NCBI RefSeq assembly: GCF_013376105.1
Contig: NZ_JAAMFM010000014.1
Location: 1 to 64,000, forward strand
Length of the DNA: 64,000 bases
Reading direction: 5' to 3'
DNA from: Arthrobacter wenxiniae
GTDB taxonomy: Bacteria; Actinomycetota; Actinomycetes; Actinomycetales; Micrococcaceae
Shown piece by piece: positions 37,938 to 47,543 of this stretch. Position numbers and translations under genes: made by a program. The notes under the pieces were generated by a model that did not search any database, was not told the origin of the DNA, and saw only the letters and a program-made list of their open reading frames with translations. Positions within the stretch are counted from its first letter, which is position 1, and the number at the start of each line of letters is the position of its first letter.

Positions 37938-38990
37938 ATGCAGCAACCTCGCCCCGTCTTCCGGCCCCCCCTGCGATTTCCAGGACGGGCGCCCATCGGC
38001 GGAAGCCTGGCGCTGGGCATCGACATTGGGGGGACCAAGGTGGCGGCCGGCGTGGTGGATGGCCTGGGCAACATTCGCGAGGAACTCCGCCGGGAAACGC
38101 CAGGCCGCGACCCGCGGGCAGTTGAGGCCGTCATTGTTGAACTGGTGCGTGAACTCGGGACCCGGCACGAACTGCGCAGCGTGGGCATCGGCGCTGCCGG
38201 CTGGATGGACCTCGACGGCGGCACCGTGGTCTTCAGCCCGCACCTTGCCTGGCGCAACGAGCCGCTGCGCCAAAACCTTGAAGGCCTCCTGAACCGGCCG
38301 GTGACCCTGGCCAACGACGCCGATGCCGCGGCCTGGGCGGAATGGCGCTTTGGCGCCGGCCGCGGCCAGGACCGCCTCGTCTGCCTGACGTTGGGCACCG
38401 GGATCGGTGGCGCACTGGTGGTGGACGGGCGCGTGGAGCGCGGCAGCTTCGGCATGGCAGGTGAGTTTGGCCACCAGATCATCATGCCGGGCGGGCACCG
38501 CTGTGAATGCGGCAACCGCGGCTGTTGGGAGCAGTATGCCTCCGGCAATGCGCTGGGCAGGGAGGCGCGGGAACTGGCCCGGGCAAAGTCGCCGATGGCC
38601 ACCGAACTGCTGGCCGCCGTCGACGGCATCGCTGAAGACATCACCGGCAGTGTGGTGACCGAGCTGGCCCTGGCGGGTGAGGCGACGTCCCGGGAACTCG
38701 TGGAAGAGGTGGGGGACTGGCTGGGCCTGGGCATCGCGAACCTGGCCGCGGCGCTCGACCCGGCACTCTTCGTTGTGGGAGGGGGGCTGTCCGCCGCCGG
38801 CGACCTCCTGCTGGCACCGGCCCGGCGTGCCTACGCCAAGAACCTCACCGGGCGCGGGTTCCGCCAGGAGGCTGTCATAGTGGGCGCCCAGCTGGGGCCG
38901 GCTGCCGGGCTGATCGGCGCCGCCGACCTGTCGCGGGTGCGCCAGTCCGACCGCCTTGGCGTGCGCCGGCGCCGCAAGCGGCTGCGCTGA
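37938..38990 (+). CDS. glk: ROK-family glucokinase
   Basis: A 350-residue sugar kinase. The ATP motif is GIDIGGTKVAAGVVDG at residues 31-46. The ROK zinc-binding signature is HRCECGNRGCWEQYASG, with the catalytic Asp in LANDADAAAWAE. Actinobacterial ROK kinases of this kind phosphorylate glucose. The N-terminus carries about 28 extra residues before the fold. It is convergent with the next gene; the stops are adjacent at 38990/38991. Confidence 0.93.
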   Translation: MQQPRPVFRPPLRFPGRAPIGGSLALGIDIGGTKVAAGVVDGLGNIREELRRETPGRDPRAVEAVIVELVRELGTRHELRSVGIGAAGWMDLDGGTVVFSPHLAWRNEPLRQNLEGLLNRPVTLANDADAAAWAEWRFGAGRGQDRLVCLTLGTGIGGALVVDGRVERGSFGMAGEFGHQIIMPGGHRCECGNRGCWEQYASGNALGREARELARAKSPMATELLAAVDGIAEDITGSVVTELALAGEATSRELVEEVGDWLGLGIANLAAALDPALFVVGGGLSAAGDLLLAPARRAYAKNLTGRGFRQEAVIVGAQLGPAAGLIGAADLSRVRQSDRLGVRRRRKRLR

Positions 38991-39584
38991 CTACACGACG
39001 GCGCCGTCGCCGCCGTCGTGGTCGCGGTTCTTGGGCAGCCGGTAGATCAGGTACGCCGTGCCGGCCAGGAAGGCCAAAATCACGCCGAGGACGCCCACCA
39101 GCGGCATGCCGCGCCAGAAGATGGCGGCCAGCACCAGCAACATGGGTCCTCCGGCCGCGCCGATCCACGAGAGCATGATGGCCGGATCGGCGCCCGCCAG
39201 GCTGGGCAGCTCTCCGGGCACAAATTCCTCGTCCAGGTCCTCAGCCTCATAGTCTCGGGGACCGCCCGCTGCGGCCCCGCCGGCGTCTTGATCGCCGGTG
39301 AAAGCCGGTTCCCCGGGCGCCGGAGAGAGTTGTTGGCGCCACACACCGAGCGGATCGAAGTCGCCCACGCCCCTGGCCCGGCCATCGCCGCCCACCGCGG
39401 CAGGGCCCGGTTCCGAGGCGCCGGGCGCGGCACCTCCGGCGGGAGCGGGTGCGCCGGCGTCGGCCGCCGCATCCATGAAGCTGTCATCCGGCTCCTGGAG
39501 GCGCGCCACCAGCTCGCGCCACACCGCCTCATCGCTGTCGCCGGCGGCCGGCGTGTCGTGGCCGTGGTCAGATTGCACCTGCAT
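38991..39584 (-). CDS. Hypothetical acidic protein with two C-terminal TM helices
   Basis: A 197-residue protein. The N-terminal 130 residues are acidic, Gly/Ala/Pro-rich and probably disordered (EAVWRELVARLQEPDDSFMD, then EDLDEEFVPGELPSL). Two C-terminal transmembrane segments follow (PAIMLSWIGAAGGPMLLVLAAIF, VGVLGVILAFLAGTAYLIY). It overlaps the upstream esterase gene by 17 nt, so it is co-transcribed. Conserved in related actinobacteria as far as I recall; no function assigned. Confidence 0.8.
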   Translation of the reverse strand: MQVQSDHGHDTPAAGDSDEAVWRELVARLQEPDDSFMDAAADAGAPAPAGGAAPGASEPGPAAVGGDGRARGVGDFDPLGVWRQQLSPAPGEPAFTGDQDAGGAAAGGPRDYEAEDLDEEFVPGELPSLAGADPAIMLSWIGAAGGPMLLVLAAIFWRGMPLVGVLGVILAFLAGTAYLIYRLPKNRDHDGGDGAVV

Positions 39585-40317
39585 GCCTCCGAAAGAAGTC
39601 GCGGGACTGGGAAAATATCTGCTCCGCGTCGTTGTCCATGGTCGCCACGTGGTAGCTGTTCATCAGCGGCACCACCTCGAACTCTGCCGCGCCGATGCGG
39701 GCCTTCAGCAGGTCCATGCTGGACTCCGGCACCACGTGGTCCACCGAGGAACGGAAGACGAGGGTGGGCGCCACCACGCTCGGCAGCAGCGCGATGGTGT
39801 CCGTGAGCAGCTTGCCCAGCTCATGGACGGCGGCAACGGGCGTGCGCGCATACGCACCTTCAGTGATCCCCGGCGCCTTGATGTCGTCGCCGATGGCCGG
39901 CGTGCTTTTGAGCACGTGTTTGAGCAGGCCGGAATATTTGGCCCGCGGGTCCCCAAACGTGAACACGGGATTGACGACGGCGACCCCACCCACCGGGTGC
40001 CTGGCCGCCACCCGCAGCGCCAGCGCGCCGCCCATGGACAGGCCGGCGACAAACACGGTGTCGCAACGGGAGGAAAGTTCCAGGTAGGCGGCCTCAAAGT
40101 CGCGGTACCAGTGTTCCCACGGGGTGCGCGACAGGTCCTGCCACGTGGTGCCGTGGCCCGCCAGCAGCGGCATGTTGACGCAGAAGCCGGCATCGGCCAG
40201 GAAGTCGGACCAGGCCCGCATGCTGACGGTGGAGCCGGTGAAGCCGTGGCAGACCGCCACCCCGACCCGCGCCAAACTGCCATGTCCGTCCGAGCGGAAC
40301 GATTGCGCCGTCGCCAT
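39568..40317 (-). CDS. Alpha/beta hydrolase (carboxylesterase/monoacylglycerol lipase type)
   Basis: A 249-residue serine hydrolase. The nucleophile elbow is GLSMGG near residue 94, the acid Asp is in SSVDHVVP, and the His is in NSYHVATMD. The oxyanion region is CHGFTGS. This matches Est30-like esterases that cut short acyl chains. It lies among lipid genes (fadD, plsC), which suggests lipid turnover. The 185-nt gap to plsC is divergent. Confidence 0.87.
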   Translation of the reverse strand: MATAQSFRSDGHGSLARVGVAVCHGFTGSTVSMRAWSDFLADAGFCVNMPLLAGHGTTWQDLSRTPWEHWYRDFEAAYLELSSRCDTVFVAGLSMGGALALRVAARHPVGGVAVVNPVFTFGDPRAKYSGLLKHVLKSTPAIGDDIKAPGITEGAYARTPVAAVHELGKLLTDTIALLPSVVAPTLVFRSSVDHVVPESSMDLLKARIGAAEFEVVPLMNSYHVATMDNDAEQIFSQSRDFFRRHAGAI

Positions 40318-40502
40318 GGGGCCTCCGTCAAGTCAAGTGCCATGAGTATATGCACCAAGGCTGTGCAGACACCAAAGGCGCTGCACACGCGCGTGACCGC
40401 CTGTGCCGCCTCTCTCACTAGACTACTGTTGTTACGGTCGATGCGGGTGCTCGCACTGACCACGCCTGGCTGACCCCGGCCCCGCCGGAGAGGAACTTTA
40501 CA

Positions 40503-41501
40503 GTGATTTATTGGGTGCTCAAGAAGATCTTCCTCGGACCGGTCCTCAAAATCCTGTTCCGCCCCTGGACCAAAGGACTGGACAACCTGCCCGCCGACGG
40601 GCCGGCAGTTTTGGCGAGCAACCACCTGTCCTTTTCGGACTCCATCTTCATGCCGCTGATGGTGCCCCGGCCCGTGGTTTTCCTGGCCAAGAGCGACTAC
40701 TTCACCGGGCGCGGCCTCAAGGGGCGGCTCACGGCCGCCTTCTTCAAGCTGACCAACCAGCTGCCCATGGACCGCTCCGGCGGCAAGGCGTCCGCCAACT
40801 CGCTGCAGACCGGCGTCGAGGTCCTTAACGGAGGCGGCCTGCTGGGCATCTACCCGGAGGGCACGCGCAGTCCCGACGGCCGGCTTTACCGTGGCAAGGT
40901 GGGCGTGGCGAAGCTGGTGCTCACCGCGAACGTGCCCGTGATCCCGGTGGCCATGATCGGCACCGACAGGGTCCAGCCGATCGGCAAGCGCATCCCCAAC
41001 ATCCGCCGCCTGGGCATCATTTTTGGCGAACCCCTGGATTTTAGCCGCTACCAGGGCCTGCAGGACGACCGCTTCGTCCAGCGATCGGTGACGGACGAGA
41101 TCATGTACGAACTCATGCGCCTTTCCGGGCAGGAATACGTTGACTCGTACGCCAGCACGGTCAAGGAAAAGATTGCGGCCGAAAAGGCCGGCAAGGCTGC
41201 CGGCGCCAAGGCCGGGAAGGCGCCGGAATCCCCGGACGGCTCCGATGCCGCCAAGAAGGCGGCCGATGCGGTGCGGGTTGACCCGACCACCGCGGTGCCA
41301 CCCGGAACGGTGACCGTCATCGGAGCGAAGGTGGAGCCGAAACGCCCCTGCCTCGAGCCCGGTGACGGCACGGAGGAGGACGGTGCCGTGGCGGACGCAA
41401 CGGCCTCTGACGGCATGGCCTTGGACGGCCCGGCGGCGGACGACCCGGCAGAGGTCAAGGCCGTGCCGGACGAGGCGCCGCCGGAAGCGGCGCAACCGTA
41501 G
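40503..41501 (+). CDS. PlsC-family 1-acylglycerol-3-phosphate acyltransferase
   Basis: A 332-residue acyltransferase. It has NHLSFSDS (HX4D), the phosphate-binding YPEGTRSPDG and VIPVAMIGT motifs in the first 215 residues. The C-terminal 110 residues are an Ala/Lys then Ala/Asp/Glu-rich tail, absent from the 8.4-kb paralogue. The GTG start is preceded by GAGAGGAAC. It makes phosphatidate from lysophosphatidate at the membrane. Confidence 0.92.
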   Translation: MIYWVLKKIFLGPVLKILFRPWTKGLDNLPADGPAVLASNHLSFSDSIFMPLMVPRPVVFLAKSDYFTGRGLKGRLTAAFFKLTNQLPMDRSGGKASANSLQTGVEVLNGGGLLGIYPEGTRSPDGRLYRGKVGVAKLVLTANVPVIPVAMIGTDRVQPIGKRIPNIRRLGIIFGEPLDFSRYQGLQDDRFVQRSVTDEIMYELMRLSGQEYVDSYASTVKEKIAAEKAGKAAGAKAGKAPESPDGSDAAKKAADAVRVDPTTAVPPGTVTVIGAKVEPKRPCLEPGDGTEEDGAVADATASDGMALDGPAADDPAEVKAVPDEAPPEAAQP

Positions 41502-41649
41502 CTGGCAGCGGGTCCCGGATGCCGCCGTCGCAGGCCGTCGCAGGCAAGGGGTCCTGGGCAAGTGGTCCTAGGCAAGGGAGGCAGGCGCGGACCATCTCAT
41601 GACGCGGACGCGTTGCCGCCGCGGCGGCGCGGAGGGATACTCTTAAGGC

Positions 41650-43047
41650 GTGACTGACCTTACCTCCCCCGCAGCGACCGCACCCGTCGCCGGCATGTCC
41701 ATTCCCGGTGCCGCCGTGTACCCCGGCCTCGACGATTGGCGCGATCTTCCCATCGCCCAGCAGCCCACCTGGGCCGATCCCGATGTCTTTTCCACCAGCG
41801 TGAAGGAACTTTCCACCCTTCCGCCGCTGGTCTTCGCCGGCGAGGTTGACGTGCTGCGCTCCCGCCTGGCCCAGGCTGCGCAGGGCAAGGCGTTCCTGCT
41901 CCAGGGGGGCGACTGCGCCGAGACCTTTGAGGCGGCCACCGCGGACAGGATCAGTGCACGCGTCAAGACCATTCTCCAGATGGCCGTGGTGCTCACCTAC
42001 GGCGCGCAGCTGCCCGTGATCAAGATGGGCCGCATGGCCGGGCAGTTTGCCAAGCCGCGCTCCTCCAACGACGAAACCCGCGACGGCGTGACACTGCCGG
42101 CGTACCGTGGCGACATAGTCAACGGCTTCGAGTTCACGCCGGAGTCGCGCAAGCACGACGCCTCCCGCATGCTCAAGGCGTACCACACCTCCGCCTCCAC
42201 GCTTAACCTGATCCGCGCATTCACCCAGGGCGGCTTCGCGGACCTGCGACTGGTCCACGAATGGAACCGCGGCTTCACCTCCAACCCGGCGCACAGCCGC
42301 TACGAGAAGCTGGCCAAGGACATAGACCGGGCCATCAAGTTCATGGCCTCCTGCGGTGCGGACTTCGAGGCCCTGAAGACGGTTGAATTCTTCGCCAGCC
42401 ACGAGGCCCTGCTGCTCGACTACGAACGCGCGCTCACCCGCATCGACTCCCGTACAGGGACGCCGTACGACACCTCCGCACACTTCCTGTGGATCGGTGA
42501 ACGCACCCGCGAGCTGGATCAGGCGCACGTGGACTTCCTCTCCCGGGTCCGGAACCCGATCGGTGTGAAGCTCGGCCCCACCACCAGTGCCGACGACGCG
42601 CTGCGCCTGATCGAGAAGCTGGACCCGAACCGCGAGCCCGGCCGGCTGACGTTCATCACCCGCATGGGTGCCTCCAACATCCGTGAGAAGCTGCCGAACC
42701 TGGTCGAAAAGGTCACGGCCTCCGGCGCGCAGGTGCTGTGGGTGACCGACCCCATGCACGGCAACACCGTCACCTCGCCCAACGGCTACAAGACCCGCAA
42801 CTTCGACGACGTCATCGACGAGGTCCGCGGCTTCTTCGAGGTCCACCAGGCCCTCGGCACGTTCCCGGGCGGCCTGCACGTGGAGATGACCGGCGACGAC
42901 GTCGCCGAATGCCTCGGCGGCGCGGACCCCATCGACCAGGAAGCCTTCCTGACCGGCTATGAGTCCGTCTGCGACCCCCGCCTGAACCACAAGCAGTCGC
43001 TGGAAATGGCGTTCCTCGTGGCAGGGGCGCTCGGCCAGAACAAGTAG
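41650..43047 (+). CDS. aroG: 3-deoxy-7-phosphoheptulonate synthase, class II
   Basis: A 465-residue type II DAHP synthase, the first step of aromatic amino-acid synthesis. Hallmarks are LLQGGDCAETF, KMGRMAGQFAKPRS, and the metal-site segment WVTDPMHGNT. Length matches mycobacterial AroG. GTG start. It lies next to a pknL-like kinase, as in M. tuberculosis (Rv2178c/Rv2176). Together with tyrA at 6.6 kb it serves tyrosine supply, though unlinked. Confidence 0.95.
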   Translation: MTDLTSPAATAPVAGMSIPGAAVYPGLDDWRDLPIAQQPTWADPDVFSTSVKELSTLPPLVFAGEVDVLRSRLAQAAQGKAFLLQGGDCAETFEAATADRISARVKTILQMAVVLTYGAQLPVIKMGRMAGQFAKPRSSNDETRDGVTLPAYRGDIVNGFEFTPESRKHDASRMLKAYHTSASTLNLIRAFTQGGFADLRLVHEWNRGFTSNPAHSRYEKLAKDIDRAIKFMASCGADFEALKTVEFFASHEALLLDYERALTRIDSRTGTPYDTSAHFLWIGERTRELDQAHVDFLSRVRNPIGVKLGPTTSADDALRLIEKLDPNREPGRLTFITRMGASNIREKLPNLVEKVTASGAQVLWVTDPMHGNTVTSPNGYKTRNFDDVIDEVRGFFEVHQALGTFPGGLHVEMTGDDVAECLGGADPIDQEAFLTGYESVCDPRLNHKQSLEMAFLVAGALGQNK

Positions 43048-43162
43048 AACACCGCCGGCGGCGGCCCGACGTTTTTCCGTCCGGCTTTCCGGCCCTCGGC
43101 CGCGGGCGGCCTCCGGGCCTCCCTGACGCCGGACTACAAAAAACGCCGGATCCGCCGCCGGG

Positions 43163-45304
43163 CTAGACCACCGTCAATGTGATTTCGGAACCTTTGGGCA
43201 GCAATCCAGACTTGTCCTGGTCAGCCACGCGTCCCAGCACGGGGAAGCCAAATGTATATTTCACTGTAACCTTGAAGCCCAGGTCCCGCAATGCACTTTC
43301 CGCGACGCTGGCTTTTTGGTCGATGAAGCTTGGTGCTTCAACCATGACCGGGCCCTTGGAGATTGTCAGGGTGACGGTGCCGCCGGCCGTGAGCGTTCCG
43401 CCGTCGGGCGATTGGGACACCACGGAGCCGGCGGGGACCTTGGCGCTGTTGACCTGTTCGGGTGCGATGGCGGCCACCAGGCCCAGGCCCTCTAAGGCGG
43501 CCTCGGCGTCGGCGGAGGTCTTGCCCACGACGGAGGGCACGGCAATGGGCCTGGGCCCCTTGGACACCACGACGTCCACCTTCGTGTTGCCACGGAATTC
43601 CGTGCCGGCGTCGGGGTGCTGGCCAATCACTGTGCCGGCCTTCGCCTTTTCGTCAAAGGCCTCCGTCACGGCGCCCACCGCCAGGTGCCCGCCCGTCAGG
43701 GCGGACTTGGCGTCCGCCAGCGTCCTGCCGGCCAGGGCGGGAACAGGGTAGAGGACCGGGCCCTTGGAGACCAGGATCGTCACGCCTTGAAACTTGCGCT
43801 GTTCGGTGCCTCCGGTGGGATCGGTGTCCACCACCAGCCCGGCGGCCGTCTTCTCGTTGAAGACCTCGGACGTTGCGGCCCGTTCAAAACCCTGGGCCAG
43901 GATCATCGCCTGCGCCTGCGCCACGGTCTTGTTGTGGACCTCGGGCACCGTGGCGAGTGCGCCGGGACCCAGCGCCAGGAACCAGCCGGCCGCTGCGACC
44001 AGCAGGCCAAGCACCAGGATGGCCAGGATCCACAGGGCTGCTCGGCGCCTCGGGTGCGCGCTGCCCAGGGTCGCCACCGGCTGGGAGGCCGCCCTGGCGC
44101 GTTCCCTGGCGGCCGCCCGGGCCTCCCGCTTGGACGGCGCCGCCGGGCCGGAAGCCATGATTCCGTGGTCGACGCCGGCACCCGGCCCGGCCGCCGCCGT
44201 CCCGTAGGGCGCGTCGTGGGGCTCGGCGCGGCCGGCGTCGTCCACGTACAGCCGGCGCACGGGAGGCAGCACACTGGTGTGCTGGGAGGGCGGCGGGGTG
44301 ATGACCGAGGTGGCGTAGTCGGCTGCGCCGGCGTTGCCGAGCGCCTCCGTCAGGTTTCCGGGGTACCCGCCGTCGTTCCCGAATGAGGCAGTCAGCGCCT
44401 GCGTCTCCGCCGCCTGCGGGGGGCGGGACCCTCCGCGGCTTCCGCCGGCGTCGAGTTCCTCCGGCGTCAGGGTGCGCCGGATGTGGCGCAGGTCCTCCAG
44501 GAGCGAGGCGCCGTTGGCCGGACGGTTGTCCGGGTCCTTCTCCGTCATGTAGCGGACCAGCTCGTCCATTTCCGCCGGGAGGCCCGGCACGGCCGCGGAC
44601 GGAGCCGGGACGTTGTCGCGCACGTGCTGCATGGCCACGGCGACGGGGACCTGGCCGCGGAACGGCTGCTGGCCGGTCAGGAGCTCATAGAGCATAATGC
44701 CGGCGGAATAGATGTCGCTGCGCGCGTCGCCGCCTTCGCCGTTGACCAGCTCGGGGGCGATGTATCCGAGGGTGCCCAGCAGCGTCCCGGTGTTTGTCGT
44801 GGTGGTGACGGCGCGGGAGAGGCCAAAGTCGCCAATCTTCACCCAGCCGGTGTGTGAGACCAGCACGTTTTCGGGCTTGACGTCGCGGTGCACCAGCCCG
44901 GCGGCATGCGCGGCCGCCAGGCCTTCCACAATGGGGTCCAGCAGGTCCAGGGCCTGGCGGGGCGTCAACGGGGCGCGGGAATTGACAACGTCACGCAGGG
45001 TGTGGCCGTCAATGTATTCAAGCACCAGGTAGGCGTGTTGCGCGCCAACGCCGTGGTCGTGGATCTGCACCACGTGCGGGTGGGAAAGGCTGGCGGCGCT
45101 CCAGGCCTCGCGTTGGAGGCGTTCAATGAAGGCGTGGTCGGTGGCCAGGTGCGGGTGCAGGATCTTTAGCGCGATGTTGCGGTTGAGGCGGGTGTCCTTG
45201 GCCAGGTAGACGGTGGACATGCCGCCGCGCGCCACCTTGGACAAAACCAGGTAGCGGTCATCGACTGTGGACCCGATCAAGGGGTCGTGGGGCACGTCTT
45301 GCAC
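43163..45304 (-). CDS. pknL: Ser/Thr protein kinase with four PASTA domains (PknL-like)
   Basis: A 713-residue sensor kinase. The cytoplasmic kinase domain is at about residues 15-275 (VARGGMSTVYLA, HRDVKPENVL, GDFGLSRA). A disordered linker follows, then one transmembrane helix (LWILAILVLGLLVAAAGWFLAL, near residue 430) and four external PASTA repeats that bind muropeptides or lipid II in relatives. Starts are GTG 45304 or GTG 45295. Synteny with aroG and the Rv2175c-like gene supports the PknL name. It could phosphorylate the latter and GarA. Confidence 0.92.
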   Translation of the reverse strand: MQDVPHDPLIGSTVDDRYLVLSKVARGGMSTVYLAKDTRLNRNIALKILHPHLATDHAFIERLQREAWSAASLSHPHVVQIHDHGVGAQHAYLVLEYIDGHTLRDVVNSRAPLTPRQALDLLDPIVEGLAAAHAAGLVHRDVKPENVLVSHTGWVKIGDFGLSRAVTTTTNTGTLLGTLGYIAPELVNGEGGDARSDIYSAGIMLYELLTGQQPFRGQVPVAVAMQHVRDNVPAPSAAVPGLPAEMDELVRYMTEKDPDNRPANGASLLEDLRHIRRTLTPEELDAGGSRGGSRPPQAAETQALTASFGNDGGYPGNLTEALGNAGAADYATSVITPPPSQHTSVLPPVRRLYVDDAGRAEPHDAPYGTAAAGPGAGVDHGIMASGPAAPSKREARAAARERARAASQPVATLGSAHPRRRAALWILAILVLGLLVAAAGWFLALGPGALATVPEVHNKTVAQAQAMILAQGFERAATSEVFNEKTAAGLVVDTDPTGGTEQRKFQGVTILVSKGPVLYPVPALAGRTLADAKSALTGGHLAVGAVTEAFDEKAKAGTVIGQHPDAGTEFRGNTKVDVVVSKGPRPIAVPSVVGKTSADAEAALEGLGLVAAIAPEQVNSAKVPAGSVVSQSPDGGTLTAGGTVTLTISKGPVMVEAPSFIDQKASVAESALRDLGFKVTVKYTFGFPVLGRVADQDKSGLLPKGSEITLTVV

Positions 45305-45387
45305 CCTTCAAGCTTATGGGGTGAATCAAAATTGGGCCGCCGGCGACACTCGCCGGCGGCCCCCTGCCTTGCCCTGCGGGCGCTGAT

Positions 45388-46941
45388 TTAGCGGAACAGC
45401 TTCCTGTTTGCCTTGATGCTGGCCACGTAGTTCTTGGTGTCCGGGAACATGCCGTGGACGCTGACGGAGTATTGGCCCTGGTAGTAGCCAGCTATGGCCA
45501 GGTCCTCGGTCTTGGCGCCCTTGAGGAGGGCGCGGATGATGGCCACGCCGGCCGTGACGTTGTCCTGCGGGTTGAGCAGGTTCAGCTTGCGGCCCACCAT
45601 CCCGGAGGCCCAGTCGCCGGCGTCGGGGATGACCTGCATGGTGCCAATGGCGTTGGCGGGGGAGACCACCTGGTGGTTGAATCCGGATTCCTGTTGCGCG
45701 AACGCCATGGCCAGCGACGGGTCGACGCCCATGCTGGCGGCCGTCCGTGCCACCATTTCCTTCATCTGTGCGCGGGTGGGTGCCGGTGCGGCGAGCAGGG
45801 CGCGCAGGTTCTTGTTCGCGTCGGCCACCACCGCATCTGGGTACGTGTAGTGCAGGAACGTGTTGGGGACGCCGGGTGCCGCGGGCTTGATCGGGGTGAT
45901 CGAATTGGATGCCGCGCTGACGCCCGGGATGGTCAGGGTCTTGCCGGCATAGATGGTCCCGTTGACGGAGATCCTGTTCGCCGAGGCGAGGGCCTGCAGC
46001 CCCACGCCGTGCTTCGCCGCAATGCCCGAGAGCGTGTCGCCTGACTTGATGACGTACTTGCTCCCGGATGCGGGCTTGGTGCTGGAAGCCTTGGCCGGGG
46101 CGGGAGCCGGGGCGTTCGATGTTCCCAGCTTGATGACCTGGCCGGGGTAGATGATGGTTGCTGTGTTCATGCCGTTGGCGGCCAGCACGGACGCCGTGGA
46201 AAGGCCGTGCCTGGACGCGATGGCCGAGAGCGTGTCACCGGACTTGACGACGTACGTGCTCGAGGACGCGGGCCTGGCGCTGGCGGCCTTGGCCGGTGCC
46301 GGTGCGGCGGCCCGGGCTGCGGTCCTGCCCAGCTTGATGACCTGGCCGGGGAAGATGACGGAGGAGTTGTTCAAGCCGTTGGCGGCCAGCACGGACGCCG
46401 TGGAAAGGCCGTGCCTTGCGGCAATGGCGCCAATGGTGTCGCCGGACTTGACGGTGTACCTGGCAGTGGAAGTGCCGGCGGTTGCCTTTGCCCGAGCCGA
46501 TGGCGCGGCGGCCGTGCTGCCCGTGGTGAGCTTGATCTGCTGTCCCGGATAGATGATGCTCGTGGCGCTGAGCTTGTTCAGGGCCAGGACGGCGCTGGTG
46601 GACAGGCCGTGGCGTGCGGCGATGGCCGAGATGGTGTCCCCGGCCGCAACCTTGTAGGTCTTTGCGACAGGTGCCAGCGGCGCAATGCGCGAGGGAAGGG
46701 AACCGGCCACCACGGAAGAGGGGATTCCTGCCGTCTTTGGGCTCGCCAGGACAGCCGCGGCAAGACCGCCGTGGGTGAGCGCGGAGGGAAGGACCTTGGG
46801 ACCTGCCGGAGCCGGTGCCGCGGCGGCTGGCTGTGCAAGCGCAAGCGAAGAAAGCATGACGACGGGAATGGCCGCCGTGGCAACAGCCGCCAATTGCTTG
46901 CCGCCGGCGGGCGCGAGCCGGGAGGGACGTTGGGAAGTCAT
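45388..46941 (-). CDS. Secreted LysM lytic transglycosylase
   Basis: A 517-residue exported protein. It has a signal peptide (LAAVATAAIPVVMLSSLALAQPAAA) and four LysM domains of the form KSGDTLSAIAxRHGLS...IIYPGQVIKL between residues 95 and 350. A C-terminal SLT-type transglycosylase domain follows (DPSLAMAFAQQESGFNH with catalytic Glu, GTMQVIPD). It binds and cleaves peptidoglycan strands. An upstream ATG at 46980 lacks a Shine-Dalgarno, while 46941 has AGAGGA. The LysM copies are similar at DNA level, suggesting tandem duplication. Confidence 0.9.
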   Translation of the reverse strand: MTSQRPSRLAPAGGKQLAAVATAAIPVVMLSSLALAQPAAAAPAPAGPKVLPSALTHGGLAAAVLASPKTAGIPSSVVAGSLPSRIAPLAPVAKTYKVAAGDTISAIAARHGLSTSAVLALNKLSATSIIYPGQQIKLTTGSTAAAPSARAKATAGTSTARYTVKSGDTIGAIAARHGLSTASVLAANGLNNSSVIFPGQVIKLGRTAARAAAPAPAKAASARPASSSTYVVKSGDTLSAIASRHGLSTASVLAANGMNTATIIYPGQVIKLGTSNAPAPAPAKASSTKPASGSKYVIKSGDTLSGIAAKHGVGLQALASANRISVNGTIYAGKTLTIPGVSAASNSITPIKPAAPGVPNTFLHYTYPDAVVADANKNLRALLAAPAPTRAQMKEMVARTAASMGVDPSLAMAFAQQESGFNHQVVSPANAIGTMQVIPDAGDWASGMVGRKLNLLNPQDNVTAGVAIIRALLKGAKTEDLAIAGYYQGQYSVSVHGMFPDTKNYVASIKANRKLFR

Positions 46942-47078
46942 GGGTGCGATCCTCTGGTTTCCGGGACGGATGGTGCTCATGATGATGGTGTTACTTGTGT
47001 GACTAATGTGAATTTACACCAAAACCGCGCAACTGGCAGCGCCCGGGATGCAATCCGTCCAAACCACAGCAGTGTAAT

Positions 47079-47092
47079 TTACTGGCCGGTAA
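47079..47092. promoter_or_regulatory. Palindrome TTACTGGCCGGTAA
   Basis: A 14-bp near-palindrome (one mismatched pair) in the divergent gap between the LysM gene and the Rv2175c-like gene. Possible operator; no regulator is assigned. Confidence 0.35.
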
Positions 47093-47148
47093 GCCGGGGC
47101 ACCCGTGCCGGTGTGCAGAGCGCGCCTTCCTGTGGGAACCTTGGACAC

Positions 47149-47502
47149 GTGAGTAATGTAGAAAAAGTAGTCAGTGAATGGTTGCCGCTGCCGGATGTCG
47201 CAGCCAAGCTGGACGTGTCCATCACCAAAGTCCATGCCCTTGTCAAGGACGGCTCACTGCTGGCCGCCCGGGTGGGGGAACGCTCCATCCGCGCCGTGCC
47301 GGCAGAATTCTTCAGCGGCGACCACATCGTGGAGAGCCTGCGCGGCACCATCACCGTCCTGCATGACGCGGGCTTCGACGACGAGGAAGCCATCACCTGG
47401 CTGTTCACCACGGATGAATCGCTGCCGGGCCGCCCGATCGACGCCCTCCACGAGGGCCGCAAGACTGAAATTCGCCGCCGGGCCGCCGCGCTGGGCTGGT
47501 AG
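47149..47502 (+). CDS. Rv2175c-like DNA-binding protein
   Basis: A 117-residue winged-HTH protein: WLPLPDVAAKLDVSITKVHALVKDGSLLAARVGERSIRAVPAEFF, then a C-terminal helical domain with GRPIDALHEGRKTEIRRRAAALGW, typical of the family. In mycobacteria Rv2175c is a PknL substrate whose phosphorylation blocks DNA binding. The kinase gene 1.8 kb away fits. The GTG start has no clear Shine-Dalgarno. A longer frame upstream is antisense to the LysM gene. Confidence 0.9.
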   Translation: MSNVEKVVSEWLPLPDVAAKLDVSITKVHALVKDGSLLAARVGERSIRAVPAEFFSGDHIVESLRGTITVLHDAGFDDEEAITWLFTTDESLPGRPIDALHEGRKTEIRRRAAALGW

Positions 47503-47543
47503 GAACGCGCTCGGCCGGTGGGAAGCGGGACCGCGGGGTCCCG

